This document shows, piece by piece, positions 31,557-39,963 of a DNA stretch of 64,000 nt. A model generated the notes under the pieces. The model did no database searches and was not told the origin of the DNA. It saw only the letters and a program-made list of their open reading frames with translations. Source of the stretch: Seongchinamella unica (GTDB lineage: Bacteria; Pseudomonadota; Gammaproteobacteria; Pseudomonadales; Halieaceae); the NCBI RefSeq assembly GCF_004354085.1, contig NZ_SMSE01000005.1:61376-125375 (forward strand), read 5' to 3'. Positions within the stretch are counted from its first letter, which is position 1, and every line of letters starts with the position of its first letter. Both the position numbers and the translations under genes were made by a program.

Positions 31557-32636
31557 ATGATGGCAAAAAAAGTGATTGTCTGGGGTACCGGTAACGTTGG
31601 CCGGCCCGCCATCCGCGCCGTGTTGACGCACAGCGATCTGGAATTACACGCTGTGATCGTATCCAGCGAGTCAAAAGCGGGCCGGGACGCGGGTGAACTT
31701 GCCGGCGTCGCCCACTGTGGCGTCACCGCAACCCGGGACTGGCAATCGATTATCAGCACCGGCGCCGACGCGGTGGTGTACAGCGCGACCGCAGATACCC
31801 GCCCCGAGGAAGCAATCGCCGAGGTGATCGCCTGCCTCAGCGCCGGTATCAACGTGGTAGCTCCCGGCCTCTACTTCTATCTCGATCCCGAATCCACCCC
31901 GGCAGAAGCACTCGCCCCGATTGAATCTGCCTGCTCCAGTTCAGGCGCTTCCCTGTTTACCTCCGGCATCGATCCGGGCTGGGTCATGGATATGCTGCCG
32001 GTGGTGCTGAGCGCAGCGACGGCAGACATTCGTGAAATCCGCACCCGGGAGATTTTCAATTACGCCCTCTACGACCAGCCCCGGGTCGTTCGCGAGGTGA
32101 TCGGCTTCGGCCAGTCGATGGAGGAACTGCCCATGATGTTGCATGACTTTGCCATCGACCTGGTGTGGTCCCCCATGCTCCGGCTGGTCGCCAGAGCTTT
32201 GGGTAAACCGGTGGAAAAAATCGACATCGCGGTGCAGCGCCGACCCCTGGAAGCCAGTGTGGAGGTGCCCGGCATGGGCCTGTTCGAGGAGGGTACCCAG
32301 GGAGCCTTCCGCTTTGAAGTCACGGGGTATCACGGCGGACAGCCGCTTTACGTTCTGGAGCACATTACCCGAATCGATGACAGCTGTGCGCCCGACTGGC
32401 CCTACCCTCCGGAGGGCCAGGGCTGTCACCAGGTCCTGATCAGCGGCAGTCCCCGGCTGGAGGTGACGGTGCATGGTCACGACCCGGTCGAACCCGGGGT
32501 TGCTGGTGGCGGAAACGCCTCCGCCGCCGCCTGGTTGGTCAACGCCATTCCCGCAGTGTGTGCCGCCAAGCCGGGCGTGGTTACCGTGCTCGACCTGCCC
32601 GGCTTAACCGGCGCGGCCCAATTACAGGTGGCTTGA
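31557..32636 (+). CDS. DapB-superfamily NAD(P)-dependent oxidoreductase (amine dehydrogenase-like)
   Basis: 359 residues from ATG 31557, with CGAGGAA just upstream. KKVIVWGTGNVGRPAIRAVL is the Rossmann NAD(P) motif; ADAVVYSATADTRPEEAI and INVVAPGLYFYLD resemble dihydrodipicolinate-reductase-like proteins annotated as 2,4-diaminopentanoate or NAD(P)H-dependent amine dehydrogenases. The true substrate is unknown. Its TGA lies 3 bp before the next ATG. Confidence 0.75.
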   Translation: MMAKKVIVWGTGNVGRPAIRAVLTHSDLELHAVIVSSESKAGRDAGELAGVAHCGVTATRDWQSIISTGADAVVYSATADTRPEEAIAEVIACLSAGINVVAPGLYFYLDPESTPAEALAPIESACSSSGASLFTSGIDPGWVMDMLPVVLSAATADIREIRTREIFNYALYDQPRVVREVIGFGQSMEELPMMLHDFAIDLVWSPMLRLVARALGKPVEKIDIAVQRRPLEASVEVPGMGLFEEGTQGAFRFEVTGYHGGQPLYVLEHITRIDDSCAPDWPYPPEGQGCHQVLISGSPRLEVTVHGHDPVEPGVAGGGNASAAAWLVNAIPAVCAAKPGVVTVLDLPGLTGAAQLQVA

Positions 32637-32639
32637 TTG

Positions 32640-33245
32640 ATGAGCGAACAGGAACAGGCCTTCGAGGCAATGGCACAGTCGAATACCTTTCTGCTGTTGA
32701 AGCAGGCCGGGGTTCACCTGGGCGTTTGGGTGATGGCGTTTTGCCTGTTTGCCGCCAGCGACAGCTGGTCGCAACTGACCGGATGGCACCTTGCTTCGGC
32801 GCTTAACGTACTGACTGGGGTCATCGCCGGCTTCGTCACTGTCAATTTGCTGCACGAATGGTTTCACTACTTTGGCGCGCGGGCGACTTCCGCAAGTTAC
32901 TCGATCAACGCCAGGCCCAGCATGTTTATTTACGACTGGAAATTCGAGGAGAACAGCCTGGGGCAGTTCTATGTCATGAGTATCGCCGGCACGGTTGGCG
33001 GCATGCTTGCCGTATTACTGGTGTTTTCCGCAGTGGAGCCTGACAGCGCAGGCCGCGCGGCCGTTTGCGGCGGCGCTGTTGCCAGTTTCGCCCTTGGCTC
33101 ACTGATTGAGTGGCCCGTCCTGGCACGAACCCGTCGAAGTCACAACCCACTGGCCGAACTGTCCCGGCTGACACCCAGAGCACTCGGAACGGCCGGGGCC
33201 GGCAGTGCCGTCGCCGGGCTGGTCGCCTGGGCTATCCTGGTCTGA
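32640..33245 (+). CDS. Integral membrane protein with an HExxH motif
   Basis: 201 residues with four or five hydrophobic segments. LLHEWFHYFGA in or next to the second membrane segment is an HExxH zinc-metalloprotease-type motif, as in site-2-protease-like proteins, but no NPDG partner motif is evident. It is coupled to the oxidoreductase gene by a 3-bp gap. The last 14 bp overlap the convergent alkB-like gene. Protease activity is only a possibility. Confidence 0.6.
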   Translation: MSEQEQAFEAMAQSNTFLLLKQAGVHLGVWVMAFCLFAASDSWSQLTGWHLASALNVLTGVIAGFVTVNLLHEWFHYFGARATSASYSINARPSMFIYDWKFEENSLGQFYVMSIAGTVGGMLAVLLVFSAVEPDSAGRAAVCGGAVASFALGSLIEWPVLARTRRSHNPLAELSRLTPRALGTAGAGSAVAGLVAWAILV

Positions 33246-33870
33246 CGCTGCCCGGTTGTATCCACCTGAAAGTCAGGTTCAGTCTGGCACCGCAGGGCCG
33301 CGCCAATTTGCGAATCCCGTGCTTCCAGTTAGCCTGGGTACGGCCCCGCATGACCAGCAGGCTGGCCGAGGGGAGCGCGAGCTTGAACGTAGCGAGATCA
33401 CGCCGATGCCTGTGCCGAAAATAGAGGTCACGGGTCTCACCCAGACTCAGTGACGCTATACAGGGCATGGGGCCCAGTTCGGGCTCATCGTCCGCATGCA
33501 GCCCCATGGAATCTGCGCCATCGCGGTAGTAGTTCAGCAACACGCTGTTATAGGCTGCACCACTGGCCTGCTCTACCGTCTGCTTGAGTTGCAGCAACAG
33601 GGGCGTGAACGGCAGCGGCTCATAGGTCTTTCCCGAGTAGCGGTACCTCGCCTCAGCGGCGCCGTACCAGGCCGTTAGTCGGGGTTGCAGGTACCGCTTG
33701 CCATAGAGCTGGATGGTTTCCTGAGCCCAGGGTGTTTGTTCAACCAGGACCCGCAGGACGTCAGCACCGTCGAGGCCCAGCTGGATGCGGGAACTGAACA
33801 GCAGGTCCGCGTCCTCCAGTGGCAGCGGTTCCAGTGTTGCCCCGGCGAACATCTCGTTCTGTTGGCCCAT
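33232..33870 (-). CDS. alkB: AlkB-like 2-oxoglutarate/Fe(II) dioxygenase
   Basis: 212 residues. The iron ligands are visible as GLHADDEPELG (HxD) and the later His in ANWKHGIRKL, with RLNLTFR holding the 2-oxoglutarate arginine. LLNYYRDGADSMGLHADDE is typical of AlkB and ABH2/3-type alkylated-DNA repair enzymes. It should oxidatively dealkylate 1-methyladenine and 3-methylcytosine. The 3' end overlaps the membrane gene on the other strand. Confidence 0.88.
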   Translation of the reverse strand: MGQQNEMFAGATLEPLPLEDADLLFSSRIQLGLDGADVLRVLVEQTPWAQETIQLYGKRYLQPRLTAWYGAAEARYRYSGKTYEPLPFTPLLLQLKQTVEQASGAAYNSVLLNYYRDGADSMGLHADDEPELGPMPCIASLSLGETRDLYFRHRHRRDLATFKLALPSASLLVMRGRTQANWKHGIRKLARPCGARLNLTFRWIQPGSVRPG

Positions 33871-34013
33871 GCATGGTCACTCAGGTTTGCGGAGGCCTTC
33901 ATTCTGCCACAACAGAGCGCACGGGAATTTGCCATGTCTCAATCTTGTTGCCACTATTGGCGCACAACAACCATAACAACCAATGGAGCGGGCCCTCGTC
34001 CCTTGCGCGCGGT

Positions 34014-34556
34014 ATGACACAACACGAATACGTCTTTGTAGCGATATCTATCATCCTCGGCCTGGCCATAACCCGGCTACTGCATACGGTCGCCATGCTG
34101 ATCCGGGTGCATCGCAGGGTAAGTTTTCACTGGTCCACCGCCCTGTGGGGACTGTGTGTGCTCGCCTACGTGTTACAGTTCTGGTGGGTTGGCTGGGGTC
34201 TTCGGGACCTGGAAAGCTGGCACTTTGGTGACTTCGTGGTGCTGATTGTAGGCGCTATCTGCGTGTACGGCGCCGCTGAAATGGCGCTGCCGGTCCCGGA
34301 AGGATCCGGAAATCTCGATTTTCTCGTCCACAGCGAGAGCCTGGGGCGACTATCCTGTCTGTCGATGTTGTTGTATTTCCTGGTCGGTCCCTACGTCAAC
34401 GTGACCATGTTCGGCAATCCCGTGATTCCCTCGCTGGTATTCCCTGTGATCGGCATCGCGTTGACGGGAATGATGATTGCAGTACCCCGGTTTTTCGCCG
34501 GGCTGGCAGTAGTCTTTGCCGCTTACTCCGCCCTGATTCTCTCACTCACCGCCTGA
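34014..34556 (+). CDS. Small multi-pass membrane protein
   Basis: 180 residues from ATG 34014, with about five or six hydrophobic segments (FVAISIILGLAITRLLHTV at the start). No catalytic motif is visible. The frame is open further upstream to 33819, but that part overlaps the alkB-like gene antisense and lacks membrane character. Function unknown. Confidence 0.6.
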   Translation: MTQHEYVFVAISIILGLAITRLLHTVAMLIRVHRRVSFHWSTALWGLCVLAYVLQFWWVGWGLRDLESWHFGDFVVLIVGAICVYGAAEMALPVPEGSGNLDFLVHSESLGRLSCLSMLLYFLVGPYVNVTMFGNPVIPSLVFPVIGIALTGMMIAVPRFFAGLAVVFAAYSALILSLTA

Positions 34557-34800
34557 GCGGGGACGGCCTCACTGGAAGAGGATGGTAAATCCGCGTTACA
34601 TGGGGGCACCACGTCCAGGACATCATCGACCTACCGGCTAAGGTTACCTTACATCCACAACGGGGCCGTGCCTGCGGGCAGTCATTCTTTACCACACCGC
34701 CCCTCCCCCACAATACCCGGCCCTCATTGGTCAGCACGCCCGACGAGTGACCAACGGATAATCTATACTGAGTGCCACTGATTCCACCGCAGGGGTTTCC

Positions 34801-35973
34801 ATGAGTACTGACACCGTCGAATATTCCCAGAGCCAGGCATTTGCAAGCCCCTGTTATGGCAACACCCTGCCCCGTGTGTTTGGGTCACCGGGCCGCTACG
34901 TGCAGGGCAACGGCGTCATCGCCCAGGCTGGCCATTATCTATCCAGGCTGGGCTTTAAACACAGTGCCGTTTTACTTTCCCGGCGGAGTCTGGAGGCCGA
35001 AGGAAAAGACATTATCAGCAGCGCGGAGGAGTCAGGCCTCAGTCTGGAGATCCTGGTATTTGGCGGTGAGTGCTCCTTCGAGGAAATCGATCGCCATACG
35101 ACGGCGATGCAGGCACGAGATAGAAGCGTCGACAGCGTCATTGCCGTCGGTGGAGGCAAGGTCGTTGACGCGGGCCGCGCCCTGTCCCGAAGACTGGACG
35201 TCCCGGTTGCCGTGGTACCCACCCTGGCATCCAACGATGCGCCCTGTGCCGCGGTCTCGGTCATCTATACACCGGAAGGGGTAACCGCCGACGCCGAAAT
35301 TTACGACGTAAACCCGGTGCTCGTACTGGTGGATACCGGTGTCATCGCCGCGGCAGAACACCGGTTTCTGGTGGCCGGGATGGGCGATGCGCTGGCCACC
35401 TGGTATGAAGCACGTGCCTGCGCCTGCAACCCCGAGGGGATCAACGTATTTGGTGGCCGCCCCACCCTCGCGGGGACCTCGCTGGCGCAACTGTGCGCTG
35501 AGACCATCTATACCTATGGCGAGGAGGCGCTGAAAGCGGTTGAGAATTCCGAGGTCAGCGACGCGCTGGAGCACGTGGTAGAGGCGAACACACTGCTCAG
35601 CGGGCTCGGCTACGAGAGCGGCGGCCTGGCCGTTTGCCACGCCATCGCACAGGGTTACACCGTCATCGATCACGTGCACCGCAATTACCTGCACGGCGAG
35701 ATGGTGGCCATGGGCGTGCAGGCTCAGCTGGTTCTGGAAAACTCAACCGAGGAAGCGGCCAAATCGGCACGGTTTTTTTCCGCTATAGGCTTACCCGTGC
35801 ATCTTAAACAGCTCGATATCGATGCCGGCAACAACGAGCAACTGGATGCCGTTGTTGACGCCGCCCTGGCGTTTCCCTATATCAACAATATGCCCATGAA
35901 AGTCACCAAAACCAACCTGAAAGAGGCGATTATCGCTGCGGACCGGCTGGGGCTGGAAATTTCACGCAGATAA
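34801..35973 (+). CDS. gldA: Glycerol dehydrogenase-like iron-containing alcohol dehydrogenase
   Basis: 390 residues. The NAD-binding GGGK element is VIAVGGGKVVDAGRAL, followed by VPTLASNDAPCAAVSVIY. Metal-binding elements are VAGMGDALATWYEA, CHAIAQG and NYLHGEMVAMG. These match GldA-type glycerol dehydrogenases (glycerol to dihydroxyacetone with NAD). It is monocistronic. A specific link to the glycerol-phosphate chemistry of the surface locus is not shown. Confidence 0.85.
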   Translation: MSTDTVEYSQSQAFASPCYGNTLPRVFGSPGRYVQGNGVIAQAGHYLSRLGFKHSAVLLSRRSLEAEGKDIISSAEESGLSLEILVFGGECSFEEIDRHTTAMQARDRSVDSVIAVGGGKVVDAGRALSRRLDVPVAVVPTLASNDAPCAAVSVIYTPEGVTADAEIYDVNPVLVLVDTGVIAAAEHRFLVAGMGDALATWYEARACACNPEGINVFGGRPTLAGTSLAQLCAETIYTYGEEALKAVENSEVSDALEHVVEANTLLSGLGYESGGLAVCHAIAQGYTVIDHVHRNYLHGEMVAMGVQAQLVLENSTEEAAKSARFFSAIGLPVHLKQLDIDAGNNEQLDAVVDAALAFPYINNMPMKVTKTNLKEAIIAADRLGLEISRR

Positions 35974-36075
35974 GCCTGTGAAAGCCTCCCCGGCACCTTG
36001 CTATGCAAGTTCACTACCACGGGCTTTTACCTTATAATCCCGCGCTCACCTCAGGTGGCCATTGCCATCTATCCG

Positions 36076-36152
36076 GGGCCCATAGCTCAGTTGGTTAGAG
36101 CATCCGACTCATAATCGGCAGGTCGAAGGTTCAAGTCCTTCTGGGCCCACCA
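36076..36152 (+). tRNA. tRNA with CAT anticodon (tRNA-Ile2 favoured over tRNA-Met)
   Basis: 77-nt cloverleaf with encoded CCA. The acceptor stem is GGGCCCA/TGGGCCC, the D-arm AGCTCAGTTGGTTAGAGC, the anticodon loop CTCATAA (CAT at 36110-36112), and the T-loop GGTTCAAGTCC. The C4-G69 and C5-G68 pairs match the TilS-recognised minor tRNA-Ile2, whose C34 becomes lysidine, rather than elongator Met. A CAT tRNA after rpoD is the usual Pseudomonas order. Its 3' half is the island attachment site. Confidence 0.9.
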
Positions 36153-36180
36153 TTTTTCATAATTTTCAATGAGTTATAGA
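36108..36180 (+). repeat. attL: left direct repeat of the genomic island
   Basis: A 73-bp stretch from the anticodon loop through the tRNA 3' end and 28 bp beyond. It recurs at 60416-60488 with two mismatches, at 36157-36158. Starting at the anticodon loop is the classical tyrosine-integrase tRNA site. Confidence 0.93.
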
Positions 36181-36248
36181 GGCTTATACCTCCCGACTAT
36201 GGCAGTGCAACCCGGTCTCAATAGCAGGACGGTTGGGTCAAGAACAAA

Positions 36249-36737
36249 ATGAACGAGAAAGACCAAATTGCTGTAGCAGTGGCCCTGCGAGCACAAGGAT
36301 CGACATATGGGCAGATTGGGCACAAGCTCAAAATCTCTCCCGTCAAAGCGAGAAAGCTCGTCTTGGAAGGCGGGGAACCAGAACCCGATAAACTAAAAAT
36401 CTTTACCGATCTCGGTATGTCGAAACCGACTGCCCGCAGGTTAGCTGCCGACTATTCGTCGCCCGAAGACGTACGCCAAGCATCCGACGAAGAGCTTCTA
36501 AAACTGCCTGGCTTTGGGAAAGGGTCTCTCGCAGACGCTCGAAAAGCGCTTGGACAAATTGTTGGTGATAGCACTGCATCGCCAACTGCCGAATCATTTA
36601 AGCTCATCGAAAAGACGCTGAATATTTGGATTAGCAGGGCCAAGAACTACGCTCATGAATTCCCTGATGAATTCTCCAAACTGTCGGACCAAATGCTGGA
36701 AACAAGCCAGCGTATCGACAAAATACTGGCAGAGTAA
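36249..36737 (+). CDS. Putative DNA-binding protein with HTH and helix-hairpin-helix motifs
   Basis: 162 residues. Residues about 10-38 (RAQGSTYGQIGHKLKISPVK) read like a helix-turn-helix, and DEELLKLPGFGKGSLADARK (about 80-99) is a helix-hairpin-helix as in the RNA polymerase alpha C-terminal domain. The rest is a helical tail. It is the first gene inside attL; a role in excision or regulation would fit its place but no family evidence supports it. Confidence 0.6.
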   Translation: MNEKDQIAVAVALRAQGSTYGQIGHKLKISPVKARKLVLEGGEPEPDKLKIFTDLGMSKPTARRLAADYSSPEDVRQASDEELLKLPGFGKGSLADARKALGQIVGDSTASPTAESFKLIEKTLNIWISRAKNYAHEFPDEFSKLSDQMLETSQRIDKILAE

Positions 36738-36758
36738 TTTCCGAGCCAAAAGTGCTTG

Positions 36759-36853
36759 TAATCATTCCTGCGTGGGACATCAGTGTTCTCTCCATTAAAC
36801 AATCTTCGCAGATTCAGTTTAACGAATGCCGGTGTCCCCCCTTTATGATGAAG
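36759..36853. repeat. Dispersed hairpin element, copy 1
   Basis: A 95-bp element beginning TAATCATTCCTGCGTGG, with GGGACA/TGTCCC outer arms and CATTAAAC near GTTTAA inner arms. It shares length and architecture with the copies at 61304-61398 and 62276-62369. It lies just after the HhH gene near the left end of the island. Confidence 0.85.
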
Positions 36854-36893
36854 ATCCGCCGGTTTACGCAGTTTTATTTACAGGCTCCATAAG

Positions 36894-37349
36894 CTACGTT
36901 TTTGGGGGATATTTTTCCGCAAATGCCTTCAAAACTTGATGTTTAAATTCTTGCGAAGTTTCGAAAATTTGAGCAACATTTTGAGTAGCTTTATCCGGAT
37001 CTCTTCCACCCGCTTCTTCAAGATTCATACTTAACGCTCGCCTTATGGATACTAACTGAGAAATCGGTATTGTGACCGACCTTGATGCATCCAAATTGTA
37101 GATAGACCTTCGTAATGCGGCCAGGTCCGGGCCCAATTTCTTCCAGGCAAACTCAACTTCATGCGCTGTTTCTGCTTGCCACAAAGCACAGCCTTCTTCA
37201 CGCAGCTTATCAATTGTAGCTAGTATATCCCGGATCAGAGTGAATGTTTCATTTCGTGTGGCAACTCTTAGCGCATTCCGGTATATCACCCTCCAGCCGA
37301 CAATAACAATCGCTGCTGAAAAAAGCGCTAATACAATCTGTAAGTTCAC
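36894..37349 (-). CDS. Membrane-anchored protein of unknown function
   Basis: 151 residues with a GTG start. One N-terminal membrane helix (IVLALFSAAIVIVGWRVIY) is followed by a helical, charged cytoplasmic or periplasmic domain. It is 15 bp downstream of the DUF4325 gene on the same strand, suggesting it is the membrane component of that module. No family recognised. Confidence 0.6.
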   Translation of the reverse strand: MNLQIVLALFSAAIVIVGWRVIYRNALRVATRNETFTLIRDILATIDKLREEGCALWQAETAHEVEFAWKKLGPDLAALRRSIYNLDASRSVTIPISQLVSIRRALSMNLEEAGGRDPDKATQNVAQIFETSQEFKHQVLKAFAEKYPPKT

Positions 37350-37364
37350 TGCTAATTTCCATTT

Positions 37365-37688
37365 CTACAAATACTTGGCGGGTGCCTGGATGTATTCCCA
37401 AATTTCTTGCTCAACGTCCTTCATTTCGGTCACAATTTTCAGCCTAGCCTTCAATTCTTGTTCCGTAAATCCTTCATATAAGACTAGTCCTCCGAAAGCC
37501 TCATGCAAGAACGATGACCCGTACTCGTAACCAGGCACTACATCGTCCAAGTACACCCATACCTTTTCTCCCTTTCTCAGACTGGGGGCAATCTTCTCTT
37601 TTCTAAAACGTTCACCGCTAAATTTTCCGTCCTCAAGTTTTCGACCAAAAGGAGATCTGCTAAACTCGCCCACACGAACTTCTATCAT
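37365..37688 (-). CDS. STAS-like domain protein (DUF4325)
   Basis: 107 residues from the ATG preceded by AGGTGA. An upstream in-frame start at 37724 would overlap the ATPase gene. VWVYLDDVVPGYEYGSSFLHEAFGGLVL is the DUF4325 signature (YGSSFxxEAFGGLV). These STAS-like proteins are often encoded beside GHKL ATPases and probably act as anti-anti-sigma-like switch partners. The ATPase gene ends 14 bp upstream. Confidence 0.82.
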   Translation of the reverse strand: MIEVRVGEFSRSPFGRKLEDGKFSGERFRKEKIAPSLRKGEKVWVYLDDVVPGYEYGSSFLHEAFGGLVLYEGFTEQELKARLKIVTEMKDVEQEIWEYIQAPAKYL

Positions 37689-37702
37689 TTTTGCATCACC
37701 TG

Positions 37703-38611
37703 TTATTTCAGGGCCAATGACCACTCAACAAGAGTTCCTTTCAAGGTTGCGGGCAATGCGCTGACTTGCTCGACCTCATCATTCTTAAATACATATTTTC
37801 CCCTCCCGCTCATAATCAGCAATGTATCATCGTTCTTCTTAATCGCAATCGGCTGCTGCATGTTTGCTGACCCACGCCCCCGCCCTGGCTCCTTAGTCGA
37901 CGTCCAACCCTCAGTCATGGCCGTTTCGAGTTTTCTCTCATCTCGCATATATCCAAACTTCTCGCCCTTGACAGTCCCTGGGATTCCCACACCATGATCA
38001 TAGAGCAAAAAATTAAATCTGCCTGCGCCTTCATCTACATAAGCGTATTGCCACCACCTACTAATCAAAAATTTGTCAATAACAGTATTCTTGTCATATG
38101 CATGCTGTTTGATATTTAAATACGCTTCTTGAACGGCACTAGCAAGCTTCGGTGGCGGAGTAAATCCCTGGCGAGCAAGCCATTTCAAAAGCTCGGGGTA
38201 TTCCCTTTCAGGGTCATTCCCTGTTTTGAACGGATTCTCCGAATCTTCCCAAAGGCGCTGTAGCTTCTTCTGACCACCGGGTTTAATTATGTCCCACAAT
38301 CCAGTTTCAATGAATAGAGAACTTTTCTTAGCTCCAACAGGAAGTTGAAACGTTATAGCCTGGTCACTGAAAGCCAATTCTTTAGGGGCACAATTCTGAC
38401 AAACATTCACTACCGAGGCCAAATAGAGAACCGCTGCGGCCGTAATCTTCTCCACATTCGACATATCCACGTGAAGATAGGCTTTCTGATTGATAACTAT
38501 ATCAAATATTTCATCTACAAAGGTTTTGGTGATCACATAATTCTGATCTCCATAAAAGCACAAAACCTTCGGTGACTTTAACCCTACCCTTTGAATTTCC
38601 CGCCCTCTCAT
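37703..38611 (-). CDS. STAS-GHKL ATPase (anti-sigma/sensor-kinase-like) protein
   Basis: 302 residues. Residues 15-110 look STAS-like (AYLHVDMSNVEKITAAAVLYLAS). The C-terminal GHKL ATPase fold shows an N-box QEAYLNIKQHAYDK (E162, N166), G1 box LLYDHGVGIPG (D205), and G2 box GRGRGSANM, ending KGTLVEWSL. There is no phospho-acceptor His domain, so it is more like an RsbT/SpoIIAB-type switch protein than a full histidine kinase. Downstream of hsdS and followed by the DUF4325 gene. Confidence 0.8.
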   Translation of the reverse strand: MRGREIQRVGLKSPKVLCFYGDQNYVITKTFVDEIFDIVINQKAYLHVDMSNVEKITAAAVLYLASVVNVCQNCAPKELAFSDQAITFQLPVGAKKSSLFIETGLWDIIKPGGQKKLQRLWEDSENPFKTGNDPEREYPELLKWLARQGFTPPPKLASAVQEAYLNIKQHAYDKNTVIDKFLISRWWQYAYVDEGAGRFNFLLYDHGVGIPGTVKGEKFGYMRDERKLETAMTEGWTSTKEPGRGRGSANMQQPIAIKKNDDTLLIMSGRGKYVFKNDEVEQVSALPATLKGTLVEWSLALK

Positions 38612-38648
38612 ACCTACTAACTACCTCTCCAATAAATGTCATCCCACA

Positions 38649-39962
38649 TCACTCCTCCGTGGTGGTTTTTTTGGTACCAGTACGCTTCAGAAAAACGCTC
38701 GCAGCTTCGTCGTCAGTACTCTGGGTCACAAGTTCGCCGCGAAAGGCTTTGGCGAGGATGGATTGGGTCATTTCTTCAACCTTGCTCCTCGCCTCCTCAA
38801 CTGCAAGCTCAAGCTGTGAACAGATCTGAAGTAACCCCGTAGCCTGGTGAACTATCTCCTTCTGCTCGGTAAGGCTAGGATATGCAATCTCATATCCTAG
38901 TATTTGCTTGCCGCTTATGTGAGGAATGTCACTACCAGTTTGGTTCGGTACAAGATAATTTGAGAACGAAATGTCCTGTAACACGAGGTACAGATAATTC
39001 GGCGTAATAGCGTCAAAACTCTTAAAACGCGCGACTCGCTGCACTAGAACGCATGGCAAATCAGTAGCTCTGGCTCTAGCCAACTTGAGACCAGCGGATA
39101 CGATTGGCCGGTCCATTGCCAAAATAATGTCTCCCTCCTCTATGAACAGGTGTCGAAATTCCCGTAGCTTCGCATCCGGGTAGCATTTCGTGTCTAACCA
39201 CCGGAGAGCTCCCGGCTCGATATTTTGCCCCCGAAGTAACGGAACTCCTTCAGAAACGAATTCCTTGCTCTTAAACGCGTGGCCTATATCTATTTCAACA
39301 ACATCACCGAGTTTTGAATTGATCCACTTGCTATAGTCAGAACCCGTCAACTTCCCACTCACCGCAGCAGCCAGGACAGACTGGCGGAAGCGTTTGAGAA
39401 TATCTGGGATAGCATCTACGCGGGCCTTGATGGTGTCAACTTGGGCGAGGAGTTCATCGAGTTTATTGGCGATGCGGGTTTGTTCTGCCAGAGGGGGCAG
39501 ACTAATGACAGCAGCCAGCACATCTTTACCGCTTATGTTCTGCTGCGCTGCGCCTTTTGCAGCAGCAGTAAGCTGATCAAAGAATGCTGGAGACCTCAAA
39601 AGATGAATCAAAAACTCTCGATTTAGTGAATCTCCATGCTTGGGACTAATACGTGCTACACGCTGATTTAGGGCAGCAGGCAGGTGCTCTTTTTTTATTA
39701 CTGCTACGCGGCCAATATTCCCTGTCAGAGACATGAGGATATCACCCTCATTTAGCTCAAACTTTTTCGCCTTTACGTCGGCTAGGTCAACATAAGCAGG
39801 TTTACTGAGATCGATCCCATCATCCTGGACATTCCCTATGCGTATCAGGAAATGACCCCATTCAACATAATCGCCACTTTTAAATGCAAAGCCATTTTGG
39901 AGTTGAGCAACATCGGCAAGACTGCACTGGCCCCATCCACTTGGTAACACGCTTTTCTCCAT
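38649..39962 (-). CDS. hsdS: Type I restriction-modification specificity subunit
   Basis: 437 residues from the ATG one base after the hsdM stop. Two target-recognition domains are visible, starting LPSGWGQCSLADVAQLQNG and SKWINSKLGDVVEIDIGHAF. Each is followed by a conserved helix: LPPLAEQTRIANKLDELLAQVDTIKA and YPSLTEQKEIVHQATGLLQ. It sets the bipartite DNA target of the HsdMS methylase and HsdRMS nuclease. Confidence 0.95.
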   Translation of the reverse strand: MEKSVLPSGWGQCSLADVAQLQNGFAFKSGDYVEWGHFLIRIGNVQDDGIDLSKPAYVDLADVKAKKFELNEGDILMSLTGNIGRVAVIKKEHLPAALNQRVARISPKHGDSLNREFLIHLLRSPAFFDQLTAAAKGAAQQNISGKDVLAAVISLPPLAEQTRIANKLDELLAQVDTIKARVDAIPDILKRFRQSVLAAAVSGKLTGSDYSKWINSKLGDVVEIDIGHAFKSKEFVSEGVPLLRGQNIEPGALRWLDTKCYPDAKLREFRHLFIEEGDIILAMDRPIVSAGLKLARARATDLPCVLVQRVARFKSFDAITPNYLYLVLQDISFSNYLVPNQTGSDIPHISGKQILGYEIAYPSLTEQKEIVHQATGLLQICSQLELAVEEARSKVEEMTQSILAKAFRGELVTQSTDDEAASVFLKRTGTKKTTTEE

Positions 39963-39963
39963 A

